DNA of 64,000 nt from Sipunculus nudus (lineage: Eukaryota; Annelida; Sipuncula; Golfingiida; Sipunculidae). Positions within the stretch are counted from its first letter, which is position 1. Each line of letters opens with the position of its first letter. A program made the translations under genes and the position numbers. Below, in pieces: positions 13,216 through 26,000 of the stretch. The notes beneath the pieces were generated by a model. The model made no database searches. It saw nothing but the letters and a program-made list of their open reading frames with translations, and was not told the DNA's origin. The stretch spans positions 70,392,176-70,456,175 of the forward strand of contig CM049316.1 of NCBI GenBank assembly GCA_026874595.1. The letters are read 5' to 3'.

Positions 13216-15730
13216 CAGCAGTATCTGTATCTCCTCGACCGAAAATCTGTTAATCAGCAAATCAAAGTAAGGGCCCGAACATTTTCTCGTTTACACTCTT
13301 AATGATGTATATCCATACTTGTGGAGAAGAAAACTATCCATATATCCTTTAACACTGTAAAAGTATTAATCTTTCTGTGATTTTTATGTTTTATTTTGTA
13401 TAGCCGACGTGATTTGGGTTTTACTTATTTTTTCTGTAGTTGTTACAGATATGCTGTAATAAATAAGGTACATTTTGGAAGGTCTATTAACAGTTTTGAA
13501 GGTTTTTTAGCAGTTTTGTTGTAATACTCCCGCTCCTAATCAAGCCACAAATTGGTGAGCCCGATATAATCGGACTCAATATTATTAGATCAACTCATAT
13601 ATTCCATATACAACAGGATCTCATATTATTGGGTCCGGTTAAATCAGGCTACAGATTGATCTAGCTCCCTTTTAACTGCATGTGTGCGGCGTATAGGATC
13701 CTAAATATACCGCTGCATAATTAGGTTAAGAAAACGCTTGAATCGCATAAAAAATCGTTAAAAAATAGATATTGTGTTTTTGACAGAGAAATCTATGTAA
13801 TCTTTCTAAAAAACTAAATTATTTGTATGAAAAGGACAGTTAGCCTGTATAAGTGTATATGAATAAAAACATTACGAGTATAACTGCAACAACGCCATTT
13901 GAAAATGTCTCCCGATCAGACTCCGAATCAGACTCCCAGATCTGAGTGGCCATTCCCAGAGTGCTGTGCCGCTGGCAGTTGATACATTGTAACAAGTTTA
14001 CCCTAGAGGCTGCCGTCTCGATGTTGCTGGTGGGAACTCGGAGCAGATGCTTTTGCCGCTTATCGCCACTGGTCATTCCTTATCACTGCTTAAAAAGACA
14101 ATATATTTATAATCGATATATAAAGTGAAAATCCCTGCATGTATTTAACATATAGGCTTTTGAGGAATATGACACTTTTAGCCGAGATATCATAATTTTT
14201 ATCATTAAATGGATTGTCTTTAGTTTTCTTAAAGGATCTTTCAGAGCTCTCGTACAGCGTAGCGTAATTAGACAGCACGTGAGCTAGCTAGGGCTAGCGC
14301 TCGCTCCGTCTCAGTGAATGATAGCCTATGATTTACCAAAAGTCTCTCCCGGTAAGCTATGAATGTGTTGCCAGGACAGAAAAAGGGGCCGGGGGAGTTA
14401 TGATGCTAACCATAACAAACCAAGTGTGATCCTTAATTGGAAACTGTCCTACAAGTAACTTGCTCCAGAGCTAGCTGTCATTCAAGTGGATTTGGACGTA
14501 CAATTAGAACAAAGGAAACACACGCAGCGGGTGGGAATACATATATGTACATATAAGCATACATACATACATACATACATATGTATGTATACATACATAC
14601 AAACATAAAAGTTGACCGTCACAAGTCACTAGACGTTTCGTCGGTGCGGGCCGCCATATATGAAAGTTCAAATAAAAGTAGAGTAAAGACAAACGTAGAG
14701 GTATCACTATAAGCTTTCCGGCAGAGTATTTTTTTCGGTTTGCTTATTTGCCTTTTGCCCAATGAAAATCATGAACATCGTTCAACGGTGGCAGGACGTG
14801 TATATTAAATGGTGTTCGTGGCGTTGCTGGTCCGGTTTGGTTTCGCTCGGCCCTCAAGACGACAAAAAATGGTTACAATCCGAATAAAATTAAATTCTAA
14901 ATATAAAACAAAAATTAAAAACCTGATTATAACAGTAATGTCATTCTTATCGCGTGATTACCTTCAACCTTATTCAATAGACAGTGTTAGTAAATAGGCC
15001 AGTCCAATAGAATGAAAATAACGTCCATTGTGATGCAGGCACAAGTAATCCGATCATTGTCCCAAACAACGGTTGAATATGAACATCTATACTTAAGTAT
15101 CAAATTCGATCAATATGTTAAAATGTTGATTTTCTTTCTCTGCTCTGCTGGTGTTTTGACTATGCACTTTAAAAGGTTAATATCCAGACACAGTATTTGA
15201 GATTTTTTATGGATGAAAGCAAAAGCGAAAGACGAACGAGAGCGAAAATGAAAATAAAAAAGAGATATTAAAATACATGTTTCGTATTCTCCTTATTAAC
15301 ACTGATATCGTGTCTTCCGCTTTCCTGAAATCTTGGGCAGAGGGATATTTGTTATTGTCACCCTTTTTTATAAAAAGGGGGATTTTTTTTTATTAATCTG
15401 ATAGTAATAATGATTCCTGTATTATGCACGTTTGTTGTTTAATATATTTATATTTGTGCTTTACTTTTTTAATTTCATACGTGATGATGTGTATAGGGCA
15501 TTAAAATGATTTAAATAAATGTATAATATTTAATTTTACATGAAATTAATTTAATGATTTAATTTATATAATAAAATGAACAAAGGTCATTTGAAGATGA
15601 GCAAGAGGAACATTTAAGATTAACTCCTAGAAGGTCTTCATTTTGACAGAATAAATACTTACCAGTAATTACATATGGAGTGTAAGAAATCGTCAAAAAT
15701 TCAAAATTTCTCTGAGCACCAAAGAATTAA

Positions 15731-16165
15731 AGGGGTCCATTCACCCACCTATTGAAAAAGAATTTATGTGATTGCTGGCTTCCTCTGTATATATCTCAAT
15801 GATCTAAGGGTAATAATGGTAATGAAAAGGTCTTTTAACGCCTCCGTGAAGGATGTATGGACTTGTTAATCAACATCGCGTTTGTAAACACAGCTTTGTT
15901 GACAAAAGAGAAAACATGTAACCTAAGGTGGTACGTTGCATATATGCAGAGGTGGAAAAGTCACTTTTTGCAAAACGCCATTTGCAAAGTTCTGACCCTT
16001 GATGAATTTGTTTTAATGAATTTGGCCCCACATATCATTAACAAGTTGATATGAACAAATAAAGCAGCCTGTGCGTAGTGATATCCACGTTTTCTGGCCT
16101 ATTTTAATGAAAGCTCTAAGGGATTATCTTAAGTTAATAAAGTTCAGATAGTTGATTGGGCCCCT
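15731..16165 (+). mobile_element. TTAA-flanked MITE, copy B (435 bp)
   Basis: TTAA is present at 15727-15730 and 16166-16169. The left end is AGGGGTCCATTCACCCACC and the right end, on the other strand, AGGGGCCCAATCAACTATC. The inverted repeats extend about 24 bases with few mismatches. It is the reverse complement of the 9161-9620 copy. It inserted 0.7 kb upstream of the first coding exon of the esterase-like gene, so it may lie in the gene's 5' intron or promoter region. Confidence 0.87.
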
Positions 16166-16169
16166 TTAA

Positions 16170-16883
16170 AACTACTGTATTGTCCGTGGATTGACCACAC
16201 GTTTGTGGTCATACCAGTCAAATCAGGAAGTTGGTGTTCATGTTAATCCTCCATGTCATCCCGTGTCTGGTGAATTTATTATACCGCCTGAATGCGTTAT
16301 TGACAGTCAGTGCGGGAAAAAAATGCATGGACCTATATGGTGTCACAACATTTCGACAGGGGCTGTCAACATGTATATCGCCAAGGGATATGACTCCTAT
16401 GTATAATTCAATAGCATGCGCTGACAGATAAGTCAAATAGTCTCACTTTCACCGTCTATCAGAAAACAGTGGTTTACGGAATCCAATTTACCTCTCATCA
16501 TCTCTAAATAAGAAAAGTCAGCGGAATCATCCACTAGCATTCGGGACGCTTTGATTCCATCCGGTGAACATCCTGGCACGCTCGCCAAACTATTGCTCTC
16601 TCGGATTTCTCCGATTCCCGTTCCATGTTATATTTGAATGCATCCCTGATTTCAATATTGGTGCGCTTTGTTCAACGGACAGGCAAATAACAATAACCTA
16701 TTCTCTTGCAAAACGATACTTGCTAACTTTTTCAAAGCTTTCCACCGAATTTAAATTAGATTAATCTCATAACTGATTTTTTTTACATTATCAGTTTCAA
16801 AATAATTTTTATTTAGTATTAATATATATAATTTTTTACTTCTATAACTATAAATCACCTTATCATCTATTTTATTCTTTCAG
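16170..16883 (+). other. Sequence upstream of the coding start, probably a 5'-UTR intron ending at an AG acceptor
   Basis: The last 60 bases are T-rich and end TTTTATTCTTTCAG at 16883, a good 3' splice acceptor, 21 bases before the ATG. This implies an untranslated exon farther upstream that I cannot place. Bases 16191-16430 are open in several frames for about 70 codons, but no domain is recognised. Confidence 0.5.
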
Positions 16884-16904
16884 GTTTAAGAAAAGGGAAG
16901 AAAT

Positions 16905-17398
16905 ATGAAAGAACGCAGAAGCTCCTTTATTAGCCAGATTCCCTCGGGGCATATTTTATTTCTACTATGCCTACATTGGTGTGCGCAAAGTGTGTACGGA
17001 ACTGGATGCCAGATTAAAAGGCAGATTCGACCAGGGGATACGGTCAACTCACTGGGAGAACAATTTTCCCATCGAGGAATGAAACGGTTGTACCGCATTC
17101 ATATACCAAAGAAATATAACCCGCTGGCCGACCCACCGTCGCCGCTTGTGTTGTTTCTACACGGAAACGCAGGGAGTGCGCGCAAAGCCGCAAGAAATTC
17201 TGGCTTCTTGGATAAAAGCGAAGCTGAGGGATTTATGCTTGTGTTTCCTGAGGGCATTCACAATTATGAGATTGCGTACTCCCCCGGTGCTTCGCGGATT
17301 TGTTCCTGGAACGCCGGGACTTGCTGCTCCACGGCTCATAAAGAACAAGTGAACGACGTGGCGTATATTGAAGAAGTCATTTCTGACGTCCAAAGAAG
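16905..17398 (+). CDS. Coding exon 1 of secreted CE1 / PHB-depolymerase-like protein (residues 1-165)
   Basis: This exon encodes the N-terminal part of an alpha/beta-hydrolase of the carbohydrate esterase family 1 / esterase-PHB type. Residues 1-32 look like a signal peptide: basic start, hydrophobic core HILFLLCL, then a likely cleavage after SVYG. Residues 60-70 (MKRLYRIHIPK) form the first core strand. LVLFLHGNAGSA at 81-92 carries the oxyanion-hole HG. FMLVFPEG at 110-117 and CSWNAGTCC followed by VNDVAYIEEVI at 133-158 are family hallmarks. An in-frame stop at 16887-16889 upstream makes the ATG at 16905 the first possible start. The exon ends at a GT donor (AAG|GTAACA) at 17399 in phase 2. 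The TAA just after the donor is intronic. The acceptor AG at 16882-16883 lies just upstream, so the 5' UTR is spliced. Confidence 0.9.
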
Positions 17399-17707
17399 GT
17401 AACACAATTTATGTATTGTGCACTTGTATGTTTAAGGTATTTAGAAAAAAAAATTAGCTTTTGTGGGGCTTATCTTTTTTAATTTAAATTTACAAAGAAT
17501 ATGCATCATTAGAAGTAGGAGTCAAGATGCACTAACTGAACTTAATTTTTATATGAGGTTACATAATAACGCCCTAAATCGATATGGTCAACCAACGGAG
17601 GTGACAGCATATTTAGCTCTTGTTTAAAACCTTGGGCTTAACAGACATTGAAAGTGTTGCCGAGGGGATAATGATATTAAAAACGTAATTACCCCTCTGC
17701 CAGATCC

Positions 17708-17740
17708 TTCTCTCTCTCTCTCTCTCTCTTTTTCTCTCTC
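17708..17740 (+). repeat. CT microsatellite
   Basis: A short run of TC dinucleotides with a few T interruptions, about 310 bases into the intron and upstream of the minisatellite. Confidence 0.85.
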
Positions 17741-17858
17741 GACAATTTTCGTTATGTAGGAAAGTTTCAAAGTCAAATTTTGAGCTAATATTAATTAATT
17801 AAATGGCTAGGTTGCGCCGATAAGTTTGATTGGCAGAGCGCTGTGCCCATGATCCATG

Positions 17859-19975
17859 ACAGGTTAATAGCGAGCCTAGTGCTAACACTAACCAAAAGAT
17901 GTTAGTAGCGAGCCTAGTTCTGACACTAACCATAACAGGTTAGTCGCGATTCTAGAGCTGACATTAACCATAACAGGTTAGTAGCGAGCCTAGGGCTGAC
18001 ACTAACCATAACAGGTAAGTAGCGAGCCTAGTGCTGACACTAACCATAACAGGGTGGTACCGAACCTAGTGCTGACTCAACCATAACAGGTTAGCAGCGA
18101 GCCTAGTGCTGACACAAGTCATAACAGGTTAGCAGCGAGCCTAGTGCTGACACAAGTCATAACAGGTTAGCAGCGAGCCTAGTGCTGACACAAGTCATAA
18201 CAGGTTAGCAGCGAGCCTAGTGCTGACACAAGTCATAACAGGTTAGCAGCGAGCCTAGTGCTGACACAAGTCATAACAGGTTAGCAGCGAGCCTAGTGCT
18301 GACACAAGTCATAACAGGTTAGCAGCGAGCCTAGTGCTGACACAAGTCATAACAGGTTAGCAGCGAGCCTAGTGCTGACACTAATCATAACAGATTAGCA
18401 GCGAGCCTAGTTCTAACACGGTCGATAACAGTCAAGTAGCGAGCACATGACAATTCATTGCCGAACCTAGTGCCAAAACGGCCATAACATGAGAGGTTAG
18501 GGGCGCGCCCAGTCTTAACTCGACCCATGTTAGGTTAGTGGCGAGCCTCGTGCTAACTCGGCCTATGCTAGGTTACTGGCAAGCCCAATTCTAACACAAG
18601 TGCTAATGCTAAACGGTCACAACAGGATAGTGGCAAGCCTAGTTACTAGCTTTGTGCTAACCTAGCCCGTGTCAGGTTAGTGGCGAGCCTAGTGCTAATT
18701 CGGTCTAAGTCAGATTAGCGGTAAGCCTAGTGCTAACTTGACCTATGTCAGGTTAGTGGCCAGCCTAGTGTTAACTCGATCTATGTCTGGTTAGCGGCGA
18801 GCCTAGTGCTAACTTCGCCTATGTCAGGTTAGTAGCGAGCCTAGTGTTAACTCGGTCTATGTCAGGTTAGCGGGGAGCCTAGTGCCAACTTGACCTATAT
18901 CAGGTTAGCGGCGAGCCTAGTGCTAACTTTGCCTGTGTCAGGGTAGTGGCGAGCCTAGTGTTAACTCGCTGTATGTCAGGTTACCGGCGAGCCTAGTGCT
19001 AACTTGACCTATGTCAGGTTAGTAGCGAGCCTAGTGTTAACTCGGTCTATGTCAGGTTACCGGCGAGCCTAGTGCTAACTTGACCTATGTCAGGTTAGTT
19101 GCGAGCCTAGTGTTAACTCGGTCTTTGTCAGGTTAGAGGCGAGTCCAGTACTAACTTGACCTATGTCAGGTTAGGGACGAGCCTAGTGTTAACTCGATGT
19201 ATGTTAGGTTACCGGCGAGCCTCGTGCTAACTTGGCTTATGTCAGGTTAGGGGCAAGCCTAGTGTTAACTCGGTCTATGTCAGGTTAGCATCGAGCCTAG
19301 TGTTAACTCGTCTTTGTCAGGTTAGTGGAGAGCCAAGTGTTAACTCGCTGTATGTCAGGTTACCGGCGAGCCTAGTGTTAACTTGGCCTATGTCAGGTTA
19401 GTGGAGAGCCTAGTGTTAACTTGGTCTATGTCAGGTTACCGGCGAACCTAGTGCTAATTTGGCCTATGTCAGGTTGGTGGCGAGCCTAGTGCTAACACTA
19501 TTGCTGTTGCTAAAACGACCATAATATGATAGTGGCGATCCTAGTCACTAGCCTAGTGCTAACACTAGTGGTATTGCTAAAACGACCATAATATGATAGT
19601 TGCGAGCCTAGTGCTAACCCAGTCTATGCCAACTTAGGAGCGAGCCTAGTGCTAACTCGGCCTAATTCGGGTTAGGTGTTAACAGTACCCATGACAGAGG
19701 AGAGGCGAGCCCAGTGCTAACTCAGCTATTGCCCGGTCATTAGCTAGCCTAGTGTTACCACTTCTCCTAACAGTGGCGAGCTTATTGCTTACGCGGCCCG
19801 TGACACGTGTTAGTGGCGAGCCTTGTGCTAACATCAATCAAGACATGTTAGTAGTAGCGAGCCAGATATCATCATCACCACAGGTCAGTAAGAAGCCCAG
19901 TGTTAACCGCCACGTTTACAAGTCAGTTACGAGTCTAGCCAGTGCAAACATGAACCATGACACGTAAGCGGTGAG
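17859..19975 (+). repeat. 38-bp minisatellite array (about 55 copies) with 76-bp dimers
   Basis: The unit is 38 bases and is built around GTTAGYRGCGAGCCTAGTG followed by a variable half. Three zones are visible. From 17859 to about 18100 the variants read CTGACACTAACCATAACAG. From about 18110 to 18375 there are seven units with the same CACAAGTCATAACAGG half. From about 18500 to 19480 two monomer types alternate (TTGACCTATGTCAGG then GTTAACTCGGTCTATGTCAG), giving a 76-base higher-order unit. The edges are degenerate. No spacers separate the units. It sits about 460 bases after the exon 1 donor. Confidence 0.95.
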
Positions 19976-19979
19976 TTTA

Positions 19980-22735
19980 TTACTCTCATTTCGAAGAAAA
20001 TTTTGTTTCGAGTTTTTTTTTCCAATTCAAGTTTATCATCAGAATTTCTTAATGTAGGATATACACTCCTAATTCAAAACACCGGACTAAGCTGGAATGA
20101 ACCAAACACAAAATATACCGAGTGGCCTTAAGAGAGAAAGAGAAACAAAACTGTGTAACTTGTTACCTAATCGGCACAGGGAGAACACTTTGACGTCATC
20201 TCGAATGCAGCTTCCGCTGGTGCAAAACAAGGATGTCAATTTCTTCATTTTCCTCGGCTGCACAAGGCAGCTGGGTTTCATTTTGGTTCTATGACCAAAA
20301 AGAAAATCTTATTTATTATTTTCCAAATATAAACAATGGCGCCACCGATAGTTTAACTATTGTATTTTTTAACTTAGATTCTGGTTAGTTGCAGTTTTAT
20401 ACACACAGCAAAGATTAAAAAAATTATGACACTATGTACTGTGCAGATTCAATTAGTTATAATGTAAGTAAAAATCAAGCTCATAATGCAGGAAACAAAC
20501 ATGTTGTGTTTTCTCCAAAGAACTCTCAATTTTTCCTCTGTTGTTGAAGATAGTTCCCAAAGAACACAGAATTTATACCGTGAGCTACACTCCTAACTGT
20601 GTGGTTTACACACTGCAGTCGGTCAATATCATTAAGCTTACGTTAAGCCTGATTCTTGGCATGTGCAAGAACCGGAGCAATAAGACCAACGAAAGTGGGC
20701 TGTCATGGGGTTAAACGTTGGGCTGGATGCAAAATGAAATACCACGACTCATTGGTCTGATTACGATTCTTTGCTCTGTGTAAGCCCTGGTGGTGAAACC
20801 CGGAAAATTTTGCTATTCATATCAGCCGTTATACCGAAGGGAGATGTATAACCTTTAGCAACTTGTGATCTTCAAAACATTGAAGAAATTTAAATTGCAT
20901 GCAGCTTAACCGAAGTACTAACGCTGATTGTAAACTGCATTCAATGTCCATCATTTTAAAATTAATGAAATCCCCTAATCTTATACCGGTCATAAAATAA
21001 ACACATAAGTTATCACTCTGGTTATAAACTTTATTTCGTTGCAAGTTTTATTACATGGAATACAGATATAAGGCAGAAGGATGGGTTGCTTAAAATGCAT
21101 GATATGCCAAGTAAAATCAAGATCCAATGTAGGGAAAGGGTCTTTATAATTCACAACGAAACGCGTTTACCCCCAAAACACACATACTCAAATACATTTT
21201 AAACACAAGCATGTTAATTTGGGAACACCCCTCAGACATTGAAAAGATGGGATAAAAACACACCACAGTTCTTTCTAAAAGCTTGGCTTTACGTAGCCTG
21301 ACATATAAACATGAAATAATTATCGCCATCGCACGACATATATTTCTTTTTCTTTTTTCACAAGGGGGGGGGGGTAGGGATCCCCGAAAGGCGCACCAAT
21401 TTATGAGTGAAATTCGATCGTGGGACATATGCCGCCTTTCCAATAATACTGCACAGTGCACATCCTGGTTGGGGACCGACCATGAAAATTCCCAACTGAA
21501 ATTTTAACTAACGATCTGTCCTGAGCTCTAAACCCCATTCCATCGATGCCGATGATAACAAAAAGCCGTTGATGGCACAGAAAGAAAGTTATTTTTTTTT
21601 CAAAGGATCCCTTGAGAGAAACATAAAATATTGTCTTTTTATTTCACGATTTGCACGGCTTAAAGATTATGAAAAAGATGTAGAATATTTTTATTTATAT
21701 ATATACTTAACATGGAATATAGCCTGTTTTAATTAAAGGGTTTTATGTGACCGAGAGCGAAAATGGTCCTCAATACCATCGTGAATAATGATACGTCATT
21801 TATCTAGCCCAATTTTATCGGCAGGCCTAATTTATCTGTCAAAGAGACTTAATTTGTTGATCCGAAACCATATATTTAATTCCTGTAATTAAAAAAAAAA
21901 TTAGAAGTTTATTCCAAAAGTTTGAACAAATCAGCATCACTGACTATATCTATTGGGTTACAAATCATGATAGCAGGAAGTATTTCTTGATATCATTGGT
22001 TAGTTTCGCATGTTTTTTTTAAATTAAGCTTTTACAAAATAGCTCTGTGCGCGACAACGTTAGATGAAATTATAATAGTTGTTAATCGGATTGATAGTTA
22101 ATAGTTTCTCTCTGAATTAGTAAGGAAATATGCCCGTAGATGGCAGTAAAGTGGCTCCAGTTAGGCGGTGGACTGGCCCAGTTCCGAGTCAGTGATGTCA
22201 ATCAATGTGTTTTTACCCATTTTACTGCACATTAAATTTAGAAACCACCTAGCAGGAAATTAAGGAGCACTTAGACATTAATGTCGCCCAACGTTCCTGT
22301 CATTAACTTCCCTTTAACCGGAAATGATTTACGAGACACTGAAACTTATATTGGCTATTTAGATTCATAATCATAATCAAAAACGGGCCGTAAAAATACC
22401 GATTAATTTAGGTCATACCTGAGGAACGATACATGTCACGGCTGACCACATGAATCATACATCAACTGATAAAGGACTGTTTATCAATTTTTATTTGTGT
22501 TCACTTTACTCCTACCCAATGGTGTTTATATAGGACCTCAGCTATGCAATAGTTTACATGCAATACATGAAGGTAGCGTCATCATTACACGTTTAATATT
22601 TAGTGATAAAATCATTGGCTCCTCATGCAAAAGTGTATGTTGTTTCTATACATATGCAAATTCTTTAAGGTTGAAATAAATTTGTAAGGAGGGACAGAGT
22701 ATTGTTCCAATTCTCTTCGTCTCTTACATTAACAA
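19980..22735. other. Intronic stretch, nothing recognised
   Basis: No element termini or domains were seen. A run of G lies near 21364-21374. The 105-codon minus-strand frame at 21144-21461 has no motif I recognise. A CTCF-like CCCGTAGATGGCAGT is at 22133-22147. Bases 22141-22195 have faint A-box and B-box-like spacing and may be a decayed SINE head. Confidence 0.5.
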
Positions 22736-22739
22736 ACAC

Positions 22740-23045
22740 ATTTTTGCAATAAGAAAAAACGCGCATTCTCATGGACTATAGCACACTGTGACGCGCCGAT
22801 TTGCAATGACACAGACAAACGTATTTTTGCACCTTCATAGACACGCATTTTGCACTAGCAAAACCCAGCATTTTTCAATGACAAAGACACCCTGTGAAAG
22901 ATAAAGATAAAAGTATTTTTGAACTTTCAAAGAAACGCATTTAGCACAAACTAAAACATACATTTTGGTCTTTGAAAGTCAAACATTTTCCAAAAACAAA
23001 AACGCATGCATTTTTCCTCTATAAGAGACGCGTTTTGAACAGATC
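22740..23045 (+). repeat. Degenerate ~35-bp tandem repeat
   Basis: Phrases such as ACGCATTTTGCAC, CAGCATTTTTCAATGAC, GTATTTTTGAACTTTC and AGACGCGTTTTGAAC recur with roughly 30-40 base spacing. The units are strongly diverged, so the period is approximate. Confidence 0.45.
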
Positions 23046-23049
23046 ACAA

Positions 23050-26000
23050 TGCGTTACATTTATGTATATTTTGACAATTTTTAAGTAATTGGGGTAATTG
23101 TTAGTGTTATTCAACTGAAAATGTGATATACTTTAACAGGATTTTGCAAAGAGAGTAATGCCCTACATTTGTCACTAAAAGTCATTATTCAGATCTTAAA
23201 ACAAAATAAAATGGTAAAATTCCTTGTAAATTACCTTTAGCCTGAAAAAAAGGAAAAAGTTCCATCGTTTATCCCATTTCATAATTCCCCTATTATATTC
23301 TGTGACCGTCTTCAAAGAAATATTTTGGTAAAATTTATTAGAAATTTATTAGAAGTCTTCTTCTCGCCTCATAGACAATAACTACTAAACTAATATTAAA
23401 TTTATAGCGTTGATACGAACTTTGCTGTTCTAGAAAGTTTGCAGTTTCTCATCATCGATCAAACAGATTTGTCATTGACACAGAAAGAGAAATCAGAAAT
23501 GTTCGTGTCACCACATATCCGCGAGATTCCCCAAGATGTAATCTGTCCCTGTTGTCTTTACAAAGCAATCCAACTCCTCTTAAAAGACCATCAGCTCCAA
23601 AAATAAACTTTTGTTGGTAATAGAAACAAATCATTCACCTATAAGTAAAAACCAGTCGCTTTATTCGGGAAAGGTAAAATACTTCCAAATCTGCCAGTCG
23701 GTAAAAGCTAGCCGTAAATCATTTGTTCAAGTTTACCGTAAAGATAGAAGCGTGGCCCTGTGAAATAGTTTCTTATCACAGAATGTTTGAGTGTGATGGA
23801 TGGGTTACTGCGGGCTGAACTTGGAGCTTTGGTAAATGTGATCTATTGCTGAGCTGGCGGTCTGTTTAGAATTTGAGAACAGTTACTGATGATGGTAGTG
23901 TTGTCCAAAACTTTAAACTAGTGGAAATCTTACAAGAAATGTTTTTATTAGGACAGAACCTCAGTTAACCGTAAACGGGGTGCAGAAGTATGGACGTATA
24001 AATATTTATTATACACATATAACGTATGAGCGCGGACTAGTATTGTTTGCTCTCCATGTGTATGTGCGTGTATTTTAAAAAAATCATCTCAAGTGCGGGG
24101 ATTAATGCCCCAGCTGAATGTAAAGTGTCACATAATCATGCTTTTACTAAAACTGTTTACATTTAACAAATATTTTTCACATTTCTATATACCTGACCAA
24201 AATAAAGACCAAAAGAATAATGCAAAAATTCTCATTTCTCAGCTTGAAAATTAATAATAAACTAGATGCAGCCGTGGAAAATGTACGGTTCTATATGATA
24301 AATACTTCTGTAATGAGCTTGTAAGGACTGAATGTCGCATATTTTTATCCTGTGCTTTTCGCAGGGACTGTTGATCATGATTTAAAGATCACATGGACTA
24401 GGATTCTCCAGGAAACCCCCCTCCCTTAAAATGTCAGCAAAAATATCAAATTATGCTATTCAAGAAATCAAATAAAGTAGTAGACATGTATACAGTATGT
24501 GAATTTTGAGGGGTTTTCTTGTCCGATAAACAAACATGGGCATGACATCATCATTGCCCGGAGTAATGGGGATTGTATATAAAAGCCATATATACTGTGA
24601 AAACAATTTGAAGCAATACTGTGACTATACATTGAAAAGTGAAACTTTATGAAAAATAATTTGTATAAACTAAATCTCAAAAGACATCACGAAAAACGCT
24701 GCTTTTAGTTATCAATAGATGTAAGTCTTGGGTATGATAAAAACACATACAAAATTCATTAAAGGCTCTTGCACACGAAAATGCTACTTAAAGCTGATTA
24801 AGTGGCAACACAGGCTCAGGCAAATAGATTTCTTCAATATTATCAAATGCTTGTCCTGGGTTTTGTTGATTGTCCTCTGGCTGATCGGAAACTGATGATG
24901 CTCCCAGGAAAACGACAGGTTTACCTCTTTCGGTGTAACTACGTGGCAAAAAAAAATAACTTCAGCCATGGTTCGTTGCTTTATCGTGAGTAAAACAAAT
25001 GCAAAAAGGTATACCCGGATTTTTATAGAAAATTTGCAAAGGGTTAACGCCAAACCCGTTTGAACAATCCATTAAATTTTGCAGGTTATCAGATTCAACA
25101 TAATATATTTTTCACTTGTGCCATATGACAAAAGAAGAATTCCATTGTCCCCACGTAGGAGCCACCCATTCGTATGCATTCGTTCTTCCACTCGCTAGGC
25201 GAAAAAGGGTCACTGAAGCGTGACAATGTTTTCATGAAAAGTGTACACTTGAACACATGAGTGATAAGTGTTTTAGGCTCCGACTGCGGAATTTAGTTTT
25301 GTAGTAGATTCCCATTCAGTTTAAAGATCTACTTGTAATATAGTTTGATGTTTCAAAGTCCCTGGAGCTAGCGGATCCTGAAGTAATATATGTGCATCCT
25401 CTAAGTTTAAGTTGTAGAGCTTTGAACAAATGGTTTTTCAAACCACCCTTAAATTGAAACCATTGTCTTAAAGGAAAGATATTTATGTTTTGAACGAAAA
25501 AGCTTTAATTCCTGTGCAGGGAAGTGCAGGGAAGTATTGGGATCAATTGGGATATGAGTTGACCTGTGACCACGAATTGCCTCCTTAAAAAAGAAAACGT
25601 GACAGGCATGAAGGACTTAAAGCAAAAAAGAAACAGGGGCACATAAGGGGGGGGGATATTTTTATGTGATATGGGCATTATAAAGTATGTACCTTAATGA
25701 CATTATCCCGCAAAATAAAACTTGTCCTAGAAAGAGCGCACCGCCGATACGTTTGCCGAATTTCGAAGGCTCAAATCAGAACGGAAGCAGGTAAACCATT
25801 GTCTAGAAAAAAACAGCTGCGTATTTATTATAAGGATGACTAATATCGAAGGCTTCATGTCATATATTTCTTCTTTCTAGTGGATGTACAAATAGGAAAG
25901 CCTTTCGATATTATCATTGGGATTGTATCCAATGATAAGGGTGTAAATATAAGACTTTCGCTCCAGAGAAAGTGCGAACTCCAGTCGCTTGGTACAAGTA

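Larger units (their letters stand above)
9625..15726. other. Noncoding stretch, microsatellites and a GC-balanced block
   Basis: No coding exon is recognised. An AT dinucleotide run lies at about 12356-12411, and an ACAT/ATGT palindromic microsatellite at 14557-14606. The block 12540-13215 is described separately. GAGCTAGCTAGGGCTAGCGC around 14281 forms a short hairpin. Open frames of 60-80 codons are at chance level. Confidence 0.55.

Noticed and set aside
17400-17402. TAA read as the end of a short 165-residue gene
   Set aside because: It overlaps a GT donor, and the family's nucleophile, acid and histidine segments follow in frame at 39072 after a proper acceptor.
17146-17405. 68- and 82-codon frames over exon 1
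   Set aside because: Shadows of the coding exon; no motifs of their own.
17859-19975. Regular repeats resembling a CRISPR array
   Set aside because: The 38-base units are directly joined with no unique spacers, vary gradually, and lie in a eukaryotic intron. It is a minisatellite.
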